From: Flavobacterium frigidimaris | GTDB lineage: Bacteria > Bacteroidota > Bacteroidia > Flavobacteriales > Flavobacteriaceae | DNA: 64,000 nucleotides | Assembly: GCA_900129595.1 (NCBI GenBank) | Contig: FQWG01000003.1 | Span: 1-64,000 of the forward strand | Reading direction: 5' to 3' | In this document: one piece after another, positions 50,217 to 59,252 of the stretch | Numbering within the stretch: position 1 is the stretch's first letter | How the letters are laid out: every line of letters begins with the position of its first letter | The notes under the pieces: generated by a model | Told to the model about the DNA's origin: nothing | The model's input: the letters and a program-made list of their open reading frames with translations, nothing else | Databases searched by the model: none | Program-made: the position numbers and the translations under genes

Positions 50217-51203
50217 ATGAACTACAGAAAACTAGGAAAAACCAATTTTAAGATCTCTGAAATCTCCCTTGGAACCTGGCAAGTTGGAGGAAAATGGGGA
50301 TCTGGATTTAATGATAAAACAGCCGATGAACTTATCAATACGGCTATCGATAACGGTGTAAATTTTATTGACACCGCTGATGTTTATGAAAACGGACTGA
50401 GCGAAACTGCCGTTGGACGTGTCGTGCGCTCAAGATCAGAACGTATTTATGTAGCTACAAAATGCGGCCGTCACATTAATCCTCATGTGAGTAACGGATA
50501 CCAGCCAAAAGTTCTTCAGAAATTTGTTGAAGACAGCTTGAAAAGAACGGGATTAGAAACTCTGGATTTGATTCAGCTGCACTGTCCTCCTACTGAAGTT
50601 TTTTACCGACCTGAAATTTTCGAACTTTTTGACCGATTAAAAGATCAGGGAAAAATTTTAAATCTGGGCGTAAGTGTCGAAAAAGTCGAAGAAGCGCTAA
50701 AAGCAATTGAATATTCGAATGTAACTACGGTTCAGATTATTTTCAACTTGTTTCGCCAGCGTCCTTCTGAATTATTTTTCTCTGAAGCGAGAAAAAAAGA
50801 CATCGGAATTATTGCGAGAGTTCCTTTAGCAAGCGGACTTTTAACTGGTAAATTTGATGCAAAAACTACTTTTGAAGCCCAAGATCACCGTAATTTCAAT
50901 CGTAACGGAGATGCTTTCGATAAAGGTGAAACTTTTTCAGGTATTGATTACGAATTGGGATTAAAAGCGGTTGAAAAACTAAAAGCATTATTTCCTGAAA
51001 CAACGAACCTCGCTCCTATTGCATTACAATGGATTTTGAGTTTTAAAGATATTAGTTGCATCATTCCGGGAGCTTCAACTGCAAATCATGTGATATCTAA
51101 TTTATCAGTTTATGATTTCCCTGAATTAACTTCGGAGAAAATTGAGGCAATGAATAAAATTTACGAAGAATATATAAAACCTTCTGTTCATCAGCTATGG
51201 TGA
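50217..51203 (+). CDS. Aldo/keto reductase
   Basis: The 328-residue protein has the AKR barrel. The tetrad is visible as Asp and Tyr in DTADVYENGLSE, Lys in VATKCGRH, and His in IQLHCPP. The C-terminal part, SCIIPGASTANHV, forms the NADPH site. The substrate cannot be read from the sequence. It is preceded directly by the repeat at 50049-50209 and followed by a hairpin. Confidence 0.9.
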   Translation: MNYRKLGKTNFKISEISLGTWQVGGKWGSGFNDKTADELINTAIDNGVNFIDTADVYENGLSETAVGRVVRSRSERIYVATKCGRHINPHVSNGYQPKVLQKFVEDSLKRTGLETLDLIQLHCPPTEVFYRPEIFELFDRLKDQGKILNLGVSVEKVEEALKAIEYSNVTTVQIIFNLFRQRPSELFFSEARKKDIGIIARVPLASGLLTGKFDAKTTFEAQDHRNFNRNGDAFDKGETFSGIDYELGLKAVEKLKALFPETTNLAPIALQWILSFKDISCIIPGASTANHVISNLSVYDFPELTSEKIEAMNKIYEEYIKPSVHQLW

Positions 51204-51223
51204 TTTAAAAGATACTAAGATGC

Positions 51224-51268
51224 TAAGGCGCTGAGGTTCTAAGTTTTTTTTTGAATCTCAGTGCCTTA
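51224..51268. terminator. Hairpin between the reductase and the histidine kinase
   Basis: TAAGGCgCTGAGgTTC pairs with GAAtCTCAGtGCCTTA over 16 bases, with mismatches or wobbles, and a T-rich loop. It closes two convergent genes. Confidence 0.65.
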
Positions 51269-51325
51269 TTTCAGTCAGAGAAAACAGAAAGGCGCTCAAT
51301 TCTAATTTATAACCTTTATTTTTTT

Positions 51326-52375
51326 TTACAACTCAAACTCGATTCTGAATTCAGCGCCCTTGTTTTTACCTTCACTGGTCGCACTAAGACTTCCTTTGTT
51401 TTTTTCGATGATTTTTTTACACAAATACAATCCAATTCCGGTTGAGGATTCATTTGCCGTACCCAATCGGCTCATTTTAGTAAATTTCTTAAACAGTTCA
51501 TCAATCTGACTTTTATCAAAACCAATTCCTGTATCCGTAACCGTTATAACCAACTTTGAATTGTCATTATAGATCCTAACTTTGATTTCGCTGTCAAAAT
51601 AAGAGAACTTAATAGCATTACTAATTAAGTTGACTATTACCTGAATCAACAAACCTTCATCAATTCTAAGCTGAGCTTCAGTAAGTGCTACATCAACGCT
51701 CAATTTTATATTTTTATCAATCAATCGCTGTTCTACCTGCTCATTAATAAAAGGCAAAATACCAGGAAACAAAATCGTTCTTAGTTCCAGATTTCCTTTT
51801 ACAACACGATCCTGCTCCTGAAGTAATTTTATAAAATTTTCGATGTATCTGAATTGCAAATTAGTCGATTCCCTAATTAATTCTGCCAATTGGCGTACAG
51901 ACTCAGAGGGATTTTCAGTTATAATCAAATTAGCGAGACCCTGAGGATTACCAGCGAAATTTTTTAAATCGTGCGAAAGCATGTAAATCAAATCCTGCTT
52001 TTCATTTATAAAACTTTCAGCTTCATAAATAGATTCCTGAATATTAGCCATTAACAAACCGGCTTCATCACTAAATTCCGTTGGCAAAACAGATAATTTT
52101 CTGTTATTTCTATAATCATCCAGTGCTTTTGAAGCAATAGAAATTGGTTTAATCAACTGATTCAGCACTATAAGTGTTATTGTAGTGGCCAGCAAAGTCA
52201 TCACCAAAGAGAAAATCAATATTGAAGTAGGCGAAACACTATGATTGTAATAAAGCACAAAAAATAAAATTCCGATCAAAGGGATATGGATGCCTACGAA
52301 GGCAACAAATAAAAACTTGAACGCATAACTTTTTTTCAAAAAGCTAATTTGTGAAAGATTATGATACAACTTCAT
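51326..52375 (-). CDS. Membrane sensor histidine kinase
   Basis: The start is placed at ATG 52375 (349 residues, MKLYHNLSQISF). An ATG 12 bases earlier is also possible. Two helices (AFKFLFVAFVGIHIPLIGIL and SILIFSLVMTLLATTITLIV) flank a very short outer loop, so it senses through the membrane or inside. The H-box is SHDLKNF, with the N-box NLISNAIKFS, DTGIGF and GIGLYL of the ATPase domain. No response regulator is beside it, so it is an orphan kinase. Confidence 0.9.
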   Translation of the reverse strand: MKLYHNLSQISFLKKSYAFKFLFVAFVGIHIPLIGILFFVLYYNHSVSPTSILIFSLVMTLLATTITLIVLNQLIKPISIASKALDDYRNNRKLSVLPTEFSDEAGLLMANIQESIYEAESFINEKQDLIYMLSHDLKNFAGNPQGLANLIITENPSESVRQLAELIRESTNLQFRYIENFIKLLQEQDRVVKGNLELRTILFPGILPFINEQVEQRLIDKNIKLSVDVALTEAQLRIDEGLLIQVIVNLISNAIKFSYFDSEIKVRIYNDNSKLVITVTDTGIGFDKSQIDELFKKFTKMSRLGTANESSTGIGLYLCKKIIEKNKGSLSATSEGKNKGAEFRIEFEL

Positions 52376-52500
52376 AAAAAACAACAATAATCTAAGTTAA
52401 AAATGGTGAATTTGGGCTAATTGTTAAAAACAAAGTTAACTTTTAAAGTCAATTAAAATAATAAATTAAACAATTTGATAAAATATTTTGAAATTTAAAT

Positions 52501-52529
52501 TTGAAAAAGTTTACAAACACTTATTTTTG
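52501..52529 (+). promoter_or_regulatory. Promoter of rlmD (TTG-N18-TATTTTTG)
   Basis: A TTG at 52501-52503 and TATTTTTG at 52522-52529 are 18 bases apart. Transcription would start about at 52533-52536, at the ATG itself, which suggests a leaderless mRNA. Confidence 0.6.
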
Positions 52530-52533
52530 CGCT

Positions 52534-53946
52534 ATGGGAAGAAAAAATACAGACAAAGTTGTCTTTCATCAAATTCAGGTTCTTGATGCCGGGGCAAAAG
52601 GAGTATCAGTAGCAAAGGCTCCTGACGGAAAAGTAATCTTTATACCGAACGTGGTTCCGGGTGATGTAGTTGACGTACAAACTTTCAAAAAAAGGAAAGC
52701 CTATTATGAAGGTAAAGCCGTAAAATTTCACGAACTATCAGAACATCGCATTGAACCAATCTGCGATCATTTTGGTGTTTGTGGCGGATGTAAATGGCAA
52801 AACATGAAATACAGCCAACAGCTGTATTACAAACAAAACGAAGTAAAAAATCATTTGCAGCGTATAGGAAAAGTTGAACTTCCTGAATTTGAAACTATTT
52901 TAGGTTCAGAAAAACAGTTTTTCTACAGAAATAAAATGGAGTTTTCGTTTTCTAACAGTCGTTGGTTAACAGAAAAAGAAATTGAAAGCACAGAAGATTT
53001 AGGAAACAGAAATGCTTTAGGTTTTCATATCCCGAAAATGTGGGATAAAATTCTTGACATTCAAAAATGTTACCTGCAGGAAGATCCGTCTAATGCTATT
53101 AGAAACGAAATCAGGGATTTTGCAAACGAGCATAATTTAGCTTTCTTTAATCCGAGAGAACAATCCGGTTTATTGAGAACTTTTATGATTCGTACAGCTT
53201 CGACTGGCGAAATCATGGTTTTGATTCAGTTTTACGAAAATGACAAGAAAAACCGTGAACTTCTTTTAGATCATCTTTATGAGAAGTTCCCGCAAATTAC
53301 TTCATTACAATATGTCGTTAATTCAAAACAAAACGATACTATTTACGACCAGAATATCAAACTATATAAAGGAAGAGATTATATCCTGGAAGAAATGGAA
53401 GGTTTAAAATTCAGCATTAACGCTAAGTCATTTTACCAAACCAATTCAGATCAGGCTTATGAGCTTTACAAAATAACGCGTGATTTTGCCGGACTTACCG
53501 GTGACGAAACCGTTTATGACTTATATACCGGAACCGGAACTATTGCACAGTTTGTTTCTAAAAAAGCAAAAAAAGTAATAGGAGTCGAAAGTGTTCCTGA
53601 AGCGATTATAGATGCTAAAGCTAATGCTGAACGCAATAATATAACGAATTGTGAGTTTTTTGTAGGTGATATGAAAGTCGTTTTTAACGAAAGCTTTATC
53701 GCGCAACACGGAAAACCGGATGTTATCATTACAGATCCGCCAAGAGACGGTATGCATGCAGCAGTTATTGATCAAATTCTGAAAATTGCCCCTAAAAAAG
53801 TGGTTTATGTAAGTTGTAATTCTGCGACACAAGCACGTGATTTAGCTTTAATGGACGAAAAATACAAAGTAACACGTGTGAGACCTGTTGACATGTTCCC
53901 ACAAACGCATCATGTCGAAAATGTTGTACTTTTAGAACTTCGCTAA
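52534..53946 (+). CDS. rlmD: 23S rRNA (uracil-5-)-methyltransferase RlmD
   Basis: The start at ATG 52534 (470 residues, MGRKNTDKVVFHQ) follows the promoter, while an upstream in-frame TTG is the -33 element. The protein has a TRAM domain at about 15-70, Fe-S cysteines in CDHFGVCGGCKW, and a C-terminal Rossmann fold with YDLYTGTGTIAQF, DPPRDG and the catalytic Cys in VYVSCNSATQ. It methylates uracil in 23S rRNA; which position cannot be told from the sequence. DUF6452 follows after 10 bases. Confidence 0.93.
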   Translation: MGRKNTDKVVFHQIQVLDAGAKGVSVAKAPDGKVIFIPNVVPGDVVDVQTFKKRKAYYEGKAVKFHELSEHRIEPICDHFGVCGGCKWQNMKYSQQLYYKQNEVKNHLQRIGKVELPEFETILGSEKQFFYRNKMEFSFSNSRWLTEKEIESTEDLGNRNALGFHIPKMWDKILDIQKCYLQEDPSNAIRNEIRDFANEHNLAFFNPREQSGLLRTFMIRTASTGEIMVLIQFYENDKKNRELLLDHLYEKFPQITSLQYVVNSKQNDTIYDQNIKLYKGRDYILEEMEGLKFSINAKSFYQTNSDQAYELYKITRDFAGLTGDETVYDLYTGTGTIAQFVSKKAKKVIGVESVPEAIIDAKANAERNNITNCEFFVGDMKVVFNESFIAQHGKPDVIITDPPRDGMHAAVIDQILKIAPKKVVYVSCNSATQARDLALMDEKYKVTRVRPVDMFPQTHHVENVVLLELR

Positions 53947-53956
53947 CAAAATTTAA

Positions 53957-54514
53957 ATGAAAAAAATAATCTCTCTTTTATTAGTCTTTACTTTTGGTTT
54001 ATCCAGTTGTGAGAAAGATGATATTTGTGATGCAAATACACCCACTACTCCCCGATTAGTGATTTCGTTTTATGAAATTAAAACTCCAACGTTAGCTAAA
54101 AATGTCACCAACTTAAAAGTAATTGGTAAAGATCAGCCAAATGGAATTATTTTTAATAAAAGTGGCGACAGCATTACAAAGTATCAAACCAGTGCTAATA
54201 CCATTTCTATTCCTTTAAAAACAAATGAAGATTCAGTTACATATAGTTTTATTCTGGATTCAGGAAATCCTAATCCCGCTGCAATAAATACAGATGTAAT
54301 AAAATTTAATTATACACGTCAAAATGTATATGTCTCCAGAGCCTGTGGTTTTAAAACGATCTTTCAATTAAACCCGCTATCCCTTGCAGATCCAGTATCA
54401 ACCCCTTTCGAGCAAACAGATCCAGCCAATGATGGTCTTTGGATGCAGAGAGTTATCGTATTACAATCTAACGTCGAATCTGAAAATGAAACACATATTA
54501 AAGTATTATTTTAG
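53957..54514 (+). CDS. DUF6452 lipoprotein
   Basis: The 185-residue protein starts MKKIISLLLVFTFGLSSCEK, a lipoprotein signal with lipid Cys18, then CDANTPTTPRLVISFYE. The rest is beta-rich with a Cys (RACGFKT) near the C-terminus. I place it in DUF6452, found in this phylum next to rlmD and DUF6048. The function is unknown. It overlaps the next gene by 29 bases. Confidence 0.82.
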   Translation: MKKIISLLLVFTFGLSSCEKDDICDANTPTTPRLVISFYEIKTPTLAKNVTNLKVIGKDQPNGIIFNKSGDSITKYQTSANTISIPLKTNEDSVTYSFILDSGNPNPAAINTDVIKFNYTRQNVYVSRACGFKTIFQLNPLSLADPVSTPFEQTDPANDGLWMQRVIVLQSNVESENETHIKVLF

Positions 54515-55298
54515 TCTTTGCTTATTGTTTTCAATGTTTTTGGGTCAGGCCCAGGAAACGTCAACTAAAACAATAACAAAAGAAACCACACAGCAAAAAC
54601 CAAAACCTGAAACTGCAAAACCTGCAATTCAGGAAATAAAAAAAGACAGTATCAAAACAGACCGTTATGGTCTTCGCGTAGGAGTTGATTTGTACAAACT
54701 GACTCGTGGTTTTTATGATAAAGATTATAAAGGTGTTGAGTTTACAGGTGATTTTCGTCTGACAAAAAAGTACTATCTGGCGGCAGAACTTGGCTTTGAA
54801 GATAAAACTACAGATGACACCAGACTAAATTCGACAGCTACCGGAACTTATATTAAAGGAGGTTTTGACTATAATTTATATGAAAACTGGCTCGACATGG
54901 AAAACTTAATCACAATAGGGATGCGTGGCGGTTTTAGTACTTTTAGCCAACAACTAAACAGTTATAAAATCTATAATGCAAATCCGTATTGGGGAGAACA
55001 GCCACCAATTGTCGATGGTCAAAAATACACCGGTCTTACAGCCGGATGGATAGAAGTTGCCATGGGGATAAAAGCAAAAGTTTTTAATAATGTATTTGTT
55101 GGATTTGGCGTTCAGTTAAAAATGCTGGTAGCCAATTCTAAACCATCAGGTTTTGATAATTTGTATATCCCGGGTTTCAACAGAACGTATGACGGTAGTT
55201 TTGGAGTAGGTTTCAATTACACCGTTTCTTATTTTATACCGCTTTACAAGAAAAAAGTAATTATTCCTGAACTCACAAAAGAAGCACCTAAAAAATAG
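54486..55298 (+). CDS. DUF6048 outer membrane-like protein
   Basis: The start is ATG 54486 (270 residues), which gives the signal peptide MKHILKYYFSLCLLFSMFLG followed by QAQE. A Lys/Pro/Thr-rich segment is followed by strands such as RYGLRVGVDLYKLTRGFYD and FTGDFRLTKKYYLAAELGFE, which look like a beta-barrel or membrane-edge protein. It overlaps DUF6452 and ends in a terminator. The pair may act together in the envelope. Confidence 0.83.
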   Translation: MKHILKYYFSLCLLFSMFLGQAQETSTKTITKETTQQKPKPETAKPAIQEIKKDSIKTDRYGLRVGVDLYKLTRGFYDKDYKGVEFTGDFRLTKKYYLAAELGFEDKTTDDTRLNSTATGTYIKGGFDYNLYENWLDMENLITIGMRGGFSTFSQQLNSYKIYNANPYWGEQPPIVDGQKYTGLTAGWIEVAMGIKAKVFNNVFVGFGVQLKMLVANSKPSGFDNLYIPGFNRTYDGSFGVGFNYTVSYFIPLYKKKVIIPELTKEAPKK

Positions 55299-55314
55299 TT
55301 TCTTTATAAAATAA

Positions 55315-55352
55315 AAAAGCCATGAATTTAAATTAATAAATTCATGGCTTTT
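55315..55352. terminator. Terminator after DUF6048
   Basis: AAAAGCCATGAATTTA pairs perfectly with its complement over 16 bases around AATTAA. It also faces the convergent racemase gene. Confidence 0.88.
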
Positions 55353-55368
55353 AAGTTATATGCTGATT

Positions 55369-56061
55369 TTAAGATAACTGAAAATCAACTGCTGCTTTTG
55401 AATGCAGTAAGGCAGTATCAAAAATTGGCACAGAAAGATCTTCTGGTTGTATTACTAAAGGAATTTCGGTACAACCTAAAATAATTCCTTCTGCTCCTTG
55501 TTGTATTAATTGATTGGAAATCTCCAGATAACGTTTTTTCGTTGCATCAGTAACAAGCCCTCTCCCCAGTTCCTCAAAAATTGTAGTGTGAATAAAATCT
55601 TTATCATCTTCACTTATCGGAATTATAACTTCAATTCCTTTTGCTATAAGTTTATCCTTAAAGAAATCGAGCTCCATTGTAAACTTAGTTCCTAACAACC
55701 CCACTTTTTTCAATCCTTGTTTTTCAATTTCTGCAGCGGTAACCGCAGCAATATGAATAACAGGCAAATCGATCGCTTCCTGAAGCCTGTCAGCAATAAG
55801 ATGCATGGTATTGGCACACAAAACAATTGCTTTTGCTCCGCCTTGTTTAAGAAACTCACAACCTTTTAGAAGCATGCTGAAAGTAGAATCCCAGTCATTC
55901 GCCTCATTATTCTTTTTTATATCAGCATAATTAAAAGAGTAAATCAGACATTCTGAGAAGTTAAGCCCACCCAGTTTCTCATTTACACCTTCATTTATAA
56001 GTTTATAATAATCAGCCGTAGAAACCCAGCTAATTCCGCCTATAAGTCCAATTATCTTCAT
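55369..56061 (-). CDS. Aspartate/glutamate racemase family protein
   Basis: The 230-residue protein has the two Cys motifs of the family, LCANTMHLIAD and LGCTEIPLVI, which act as the two bases. The N-terminus IGLIGGISWVSTADYY is typical of aspartate racemases. It may make D-aspartate or a similar amino acid. No peptidoglycan gene is adjacent, so the substrate is not certain. Confidence 0.88.
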   Translation of the reverse strand: MKIIGLIGGISWVSTADYYKLINEGVNEKLGGLNFSECLIYSFNYADIKKNNEANDWDSTFSMLLKGCEFLKQGGAKAIVLCANTMHLIADRLQEAIDLPVIHIAAVTAAEIEKQGLKKVGLLGTKFTMELDFFKDKLIAKGIEVIIPISEDDKDFIHTTIFEELGRGLVTDATKKRYLEISNQLIQQGAEGIILGCTEIPLVIQPEDLSVPIFDTALLHSKAAVDFQLS

Positions 56062-56075
56062 AAAAATAAAATTAG

Positions 56076-56312
56076 TTATCCTATTTCTCTAATCCCCTTC
56101 ATAAAAATCCATTTCATAAACAGCTTTTCACCATCCTTAGTTTTTACGGCCTGAAATTTAGGCGAAATCAAAGTTGCCACAATAAAAGCAGTCATTGGAA
56201 TCCAAAGTCCTGTTAATCCTGTATACATAGCCACCAAATATCTTCCTGCAATAAATAAAATTGCAAAACATCCTAATTGGAATAAAAAAGCTCTTATTTG
56301 TAATTTTGTCAT
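56076..56312 (-). CDS. Small membrane protein of unknown function
   Basis: The start is ATG 56312 (78 residues, MTKLQIRAFLFQLG). The upstream in-frame codons fall in the repeat at 56330-56400. It has two hydrophobic stretches (FLFQLGCFAILFIAGRYLVA and GLWIPMTAFIVATLIS) and a basic C-terminus. I know no name for it. It lies 14 bases from the racemase gene, in the same direction, so it could be cotranscribed. Confidence 0.65.
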   Translation of the reverse strand: MTKLQIRAFLFQLGCFAILFIAGRYLVAMYTGLTGLWIPMTAFIVATLISPKFQAVKTKDGEKLFMKWIFMKGIREIG

Positions 56313-56329
56313 TTTTTCTTTTTTAAGGT

Positions 56330-56400
56330 TCAAAGTTACAAAGATGCAAAGCAACAAAGTTTTTTCTTTTGTTCCTTTGGACCTCTGTTCCTCTGTAACT
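56330..56400. repeat. Imperfect repeat with CAAAG words
   Basis: AGTTACA (56334-56340) mirrors TGTAACT (56394-56400), and the sequence between carries CAAAG and CTTTTGTTCC words in opposite orders. It is a weaker copy of the pattern at 6989-7117. Confidence 0.5.
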
Positions 56401-56408
56401 ATTTAAAA

Positions 56409-57572
56409 CTATTCAGAAACCTGAAATTTCGTTCTCTTACTTCCTTCGTACATTTCGTATTTTACCAAACGTGCTTCAAGACTTGCGTTGAACAATTTGA
56501 TTTTACGGGAAGGTTTTAATCCAACAAATTTCAATGCTTCAAGATTTGCTGTAATAAACCAGGCGTTTGTTCCCGGATAGCTTTTCTTTAAAGTATCACC
56601 AATATTTTTATAGAATTCTTCCATATGAATATCCAGACGCTCATCATAAGGCGGATTAAAAACCATATGCAGCTTTCCTTCTACCGCTTTTTCAGTATCA
56701 AAAAAGTTTTCTTCCTGAACGGTAACATAATCTTCTAAATTGGCATTTTTGATATTATCTTTAGCTTTGTTTACAGCACTTGGCGCTTTGTCAAAACCTT
56801 TAATCGTATAATGAAATTCCTTTGTTTTTTTCATCAGACTGTTTATAATCTGTTCGAACAAATCATTATCCCAGTCTTTCCATTTTTCGAAAGCAAACTC
56901 TTTACGGTTGATATTTGCCGGAATATTACAAGCAATCATAGCTGCTTCTGCAAGGAAAGTTCCTGAACCGCACATTGGGTCCAAAAAGTGACTTTGTCCT
57001 TCCCAGCCTGATAACAACAATATTCCTGCTGCCAAAACTTCGTTGATTGGCGCAATATTGGTTGCTGTTCTGTACCCACGCTGATGCAGAGAGTTTCCGG
57101 ATGTGTCTAACGCAACCGAAACCTGGTCTTTATCGATATGAACATTGATTCTTAAATCAGGAAAAGCTTTATCAATACTTGGGCGTTGTCCCGTTCTTTC
57201 TCTAAACTGATCTACAATGGCATCTTTACATTTTTGAGAAACAAATTCAGAGTGGTTAAAATAAGTCGAATGCACAGTGGCATCAATAACAAAAGTCTGA
57301 TTGGCATTTAACAATTTAGACCAGTTTACACCAGAAATTCCTTTGTATAGTGCCTGCTCATTATTGGCTCTGAACGAGTAAATAGGTTTCAATACTTTAA
57401 GTGCAGTACGCAACGATAAATTAGCTTTATACATAAAACCTTTATCGCCTTTAAAGCTCACCATTCGCACTCCTTTTTCGACGTCCTGAGCACCAAGATC
57501 TTTTAATTCTTTTTCTAATATTTCTTCAAAACCAAAAAAACATTTGGCAATCATTCTAAAATTTTCTTCCAT
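56409..57572 (-). CDS. THUMP-domain RNA methyltransferase, RlmL/RlmK-like
   Basis: The start is ATG 57572 (387 residues, MEENFRMIAKCFFGFEEILE). A longer start would be upstream of the promoter at 57605-57636. The THUMP domain is at about 40-155, followed by the methyltransferase with DPMCGSGTFLAEAA and NPPYDERL, which carries the NPPY motif of N2-guanine methylation. In E. coli the same domain is the N-terminal half of RlmL, which modifies 23S rRNA. The exact target here is not certain. Confidence 0.9.
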   Translation of the reverse strand: MEENFRMIAKCFFGFEEILEKELKDLGAQDVEKGVRMVSFKGDKGFMYKANLSLRTALKVLKPIYSFRANNEQALYKGISGVNWSKLLNANQTFVIDATVHSTYFNHSEFVSQKCKDAIVDQFRERTGQRPSIDKAFPDLRINVHIDKDQVSVALDTSGNSLHQRGYRTATNIAPINEVLAAGILLLSGWEGQSHFLDPMCGSGTFLAEAAMIACNIPANINRKEFAFEKWKDWDNDLFEQIINSLMKKTKEFHYTIKGFDKAPSAVNKAKDNIKNANLEDYVTVQEENFFDTEKAVEGKLHMVFNPPYDERLDIHMEEFYKNIGDTLKKSYPGTNAWFITANLEALKFVGLKPSRKIKLFNASLEARLVKYEMYEGSKRTKFQVSE

Positions 57573-57604
57573 CTTTATTTTTGTATTAAAAAAAACTCCG
57601 ATCG

Positions 57605-57636
57605 CAAACGTACAACAATGCATATACACACATCAA
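57605..57636 (-). promoter_or_regulatory. Promoter of the THUMP methyltransferase (TTG-N21-TACGTTTG)
   Basis: On the minus strand TTG (57634-57636), a 21-base spacer and TACGTTTG (57605-57612) match the full promoter. This decides the start at 57572. Confidence 0.7.
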
Positions 57637-57688
57637 ACTGATTATTCAGGTATCGTTGCGAAATAGTTATTTTTCGGCAAAAATACAC

Positions 57689-57696
57689 TAAATTTG
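57689..57696 (+). promoter_or_regulatory. -7 promoter element of the class I methyltransferase
   Basis: TAAATTTG, 31 bases before the ATG at 57727. Confidence 0.5.
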
Positions 57697-57726
57697 CGGG
57701 ACTTTGAATTAATTGAAATAGAATAA

Positions 57727-58491
57727 ATGTCTGAAGCACCAAACTCATCAACACCAAATCAGGAGCGTAATACCGAAAACTGGTTTACATCATGGTTTGA
57801 CACTCCATATTACCACATACTTTATAAAGATAGAAATTACCGCGAGGCACAAATTTTTATGGATAATCTGACACATTATCTGAACCTGCCTGAAAAAGCA
57901 AAAGTTCTGGATTTAGCATGCGGAAAAGGACGCCATTCTATTTACCTGAATCAATTAGGATTTAATGTCTTAGGTGCTGATTTGTCTGAAAACAGCATTG
58001 CAGAAGCCAGTAAAAACAGTAACGAAACCCTTCATTTCAAAGTGCACGATATGCGTGAACCTTTTGAAGAGAAGTTCGATGCCATTTTTAATCTGTTTAC
58101 AAGTTTTGGTTATTTCGAAAACGACGATGATAACCTAACAACCCTAAAAGCCATCAAAGAAAGTTTATCTGAATATGGTTTTGCCGTTATCGATTTTATG
58201 AATGTGGCAAATGTTATCGAAACCTTAGTTCCCGAAGAAGTAAAAACAGTTGATGATATCGATTTTAAAATTAAAAGATATGTTCAGGACGGACATATTT
58301 TCAAAGAAATAGATTTTGAAGATCAGGGACATCAATATCATTTTACAGAAAAAGTAAAAGCTTTAACGCTAAAAGATTTCGAAGATTTAATGGCCGAAGC
58401 AGGAATTTATCTGTTGGATATTTTTGGAGATTATAAACTCAAAAAATTTCATAAAACTGAAAGCGAACGATTAATCATGATTTTTAAATAA
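57727..58491 (+). CDS. Class I SAM-dependent methyltransferase
   Basis: The 254-residue protein has the SAM-binding motif VLDLACGKGRHSIYLNQLG, then VLGADLSENSI and the aromatic-rich NLFTSFGYFENDDDN. The C-terminal part contains a second beta-sheet. Proteins of this type methylate small molecules, but the target is unknown. It is divergent from the RlmL-like gene and is followed by the repeat at 58498. Confidence 0.85.
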   Translation: MSEAPNSSTPNQERNTENWFTSWFDTPYYHILYKDRNYREAQIFMDNLTHYLNLPEKAKVLDLACGKGRHSIYLNQLGFNVLGADLSENSIAEASKNSNETLHFKVHDMREPFEEKFDAIFNLFTSFGYFENDDDNLTTLKAIKESLSEYGFAVIDFMNVANVIETLVPEEVKTVDDIDFKIKRYVQDGHIFKEIDFEDQGHQYHFTEKVKALTLKDFEDLMAEAGIYLLDIFGDYKLKKFHKTESERLIMIFK

Positions 58492-58497
58492 ATTGGT

Positions 58498-58575
58498 GAA
58501 TCGTTTAATTGTTCGACCGTTGAACCGGTAAACAAAAAAACAATTAACCGATGAAACAAATCAACGATTAAACAA
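58498..58575. repeat. Imperfect repeat with GTTTAAT and AACGATTAAAC words
   Basis: AATCGTTTAATTGTT on the left is partly mirrored by AACGATTAAACAAT on the right, and ACCGGT-like words flank the middle. It lies between the methyltransferase and the ZIP gene. It is another word-built intergenic repeat. Confidence 0.45.
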
Positions 58576-58582
58576 TAAAAAG

Positions 58583-59251
58583 ATGAATTATCTATTACCC
58601 TTATTTTCTGTACTTTTAGGTTATATAGTGGCTTTGTTTTTAAAACCAAAAAACAAAACCAATCTAAAACTATTGCTTGCTTTTAGCGGTTCATTTTTGC
58701 TGTCATTAACCGTAATGCATTTGTTGCCGGACGTTTATGAAACACACAATCATAATATAGGTATTTTTATTATGGTCGGAATTTTATTTCAGATCATATT
58801 AGAATTTTTCTCAAAAGGAGCTGAGCACGGGCACGTTCACGGGCATGCCCAAATGAGTCAGATTCCGTGGCTGCTTTTTATAAGTTTGTGTATTCACGCT
58901 TTTCTAGAAGGATTTCCGGTAAGCCACCATCATGATTTAGCACTCGGAATAGCCATTCATCACTTGCCAATTGCCGTAATTTTGACTACTTTTTTCATCA
59001 ACGCCAACCTGAACAAAAAAGCTATTTTTGCTTTTATGCTTACTTTTGCTGTTATGACACCGCTTGGCACAGTTGCGTCTGAATACTTACCTTTTCTAAA
59101 CGATTATTATACTGAAATCACCGCGATTGTAATCGGGATTTTATTTCATATTTCATCAACCATTATTTTCGAAAGCAGCGAAGGACATAAATTCAATGTC
59201 GCCAAAGTTTCTATGATTATATTGGGTATTATATTGGCCTTTTTGTTATAA
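58583..59251 (+). CDS. ZIP-family metal transporter
   Basis: The 222-residue protein has about eight helices. HGHVHGHAQ is the His-rich loop, and HAFLEGFPVSHHHDLALGIA plus HHLPIAVIL are the metal sites in the fourth and fifth helices. ZIP proteins bring Zn or other divalent metals into the cytoplasm. No metal regulator is adjacent. Confidence 0.88.
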   Translation: MNYLLPLFSVLLGYIVALFLKPKNKTNLKLLLAFSGSFLLSLTVMHLLPDVYETHNHNIGIFIMVGILFQIILEFFSKGAEHGHVHGHAQMSQIPWLLFISLCIHAFLEGFPVSHHHDLALGIAIHHLPIAVILTTFFINANLNKKAIFAFMLTFAVMTPLGTVASEYLPFLNDYYTEITAIVIGILFHISSTIIFESSEGHKFNVAKVSMIILGIILAFLL

Positions 59252-59252
59252 T

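Noticed and set aside
52501-52533. TTG start of rlmD at 52501
   Set aside because: This TTG fits the -33 promoter position, and the -7 element lies between it and the ATG.
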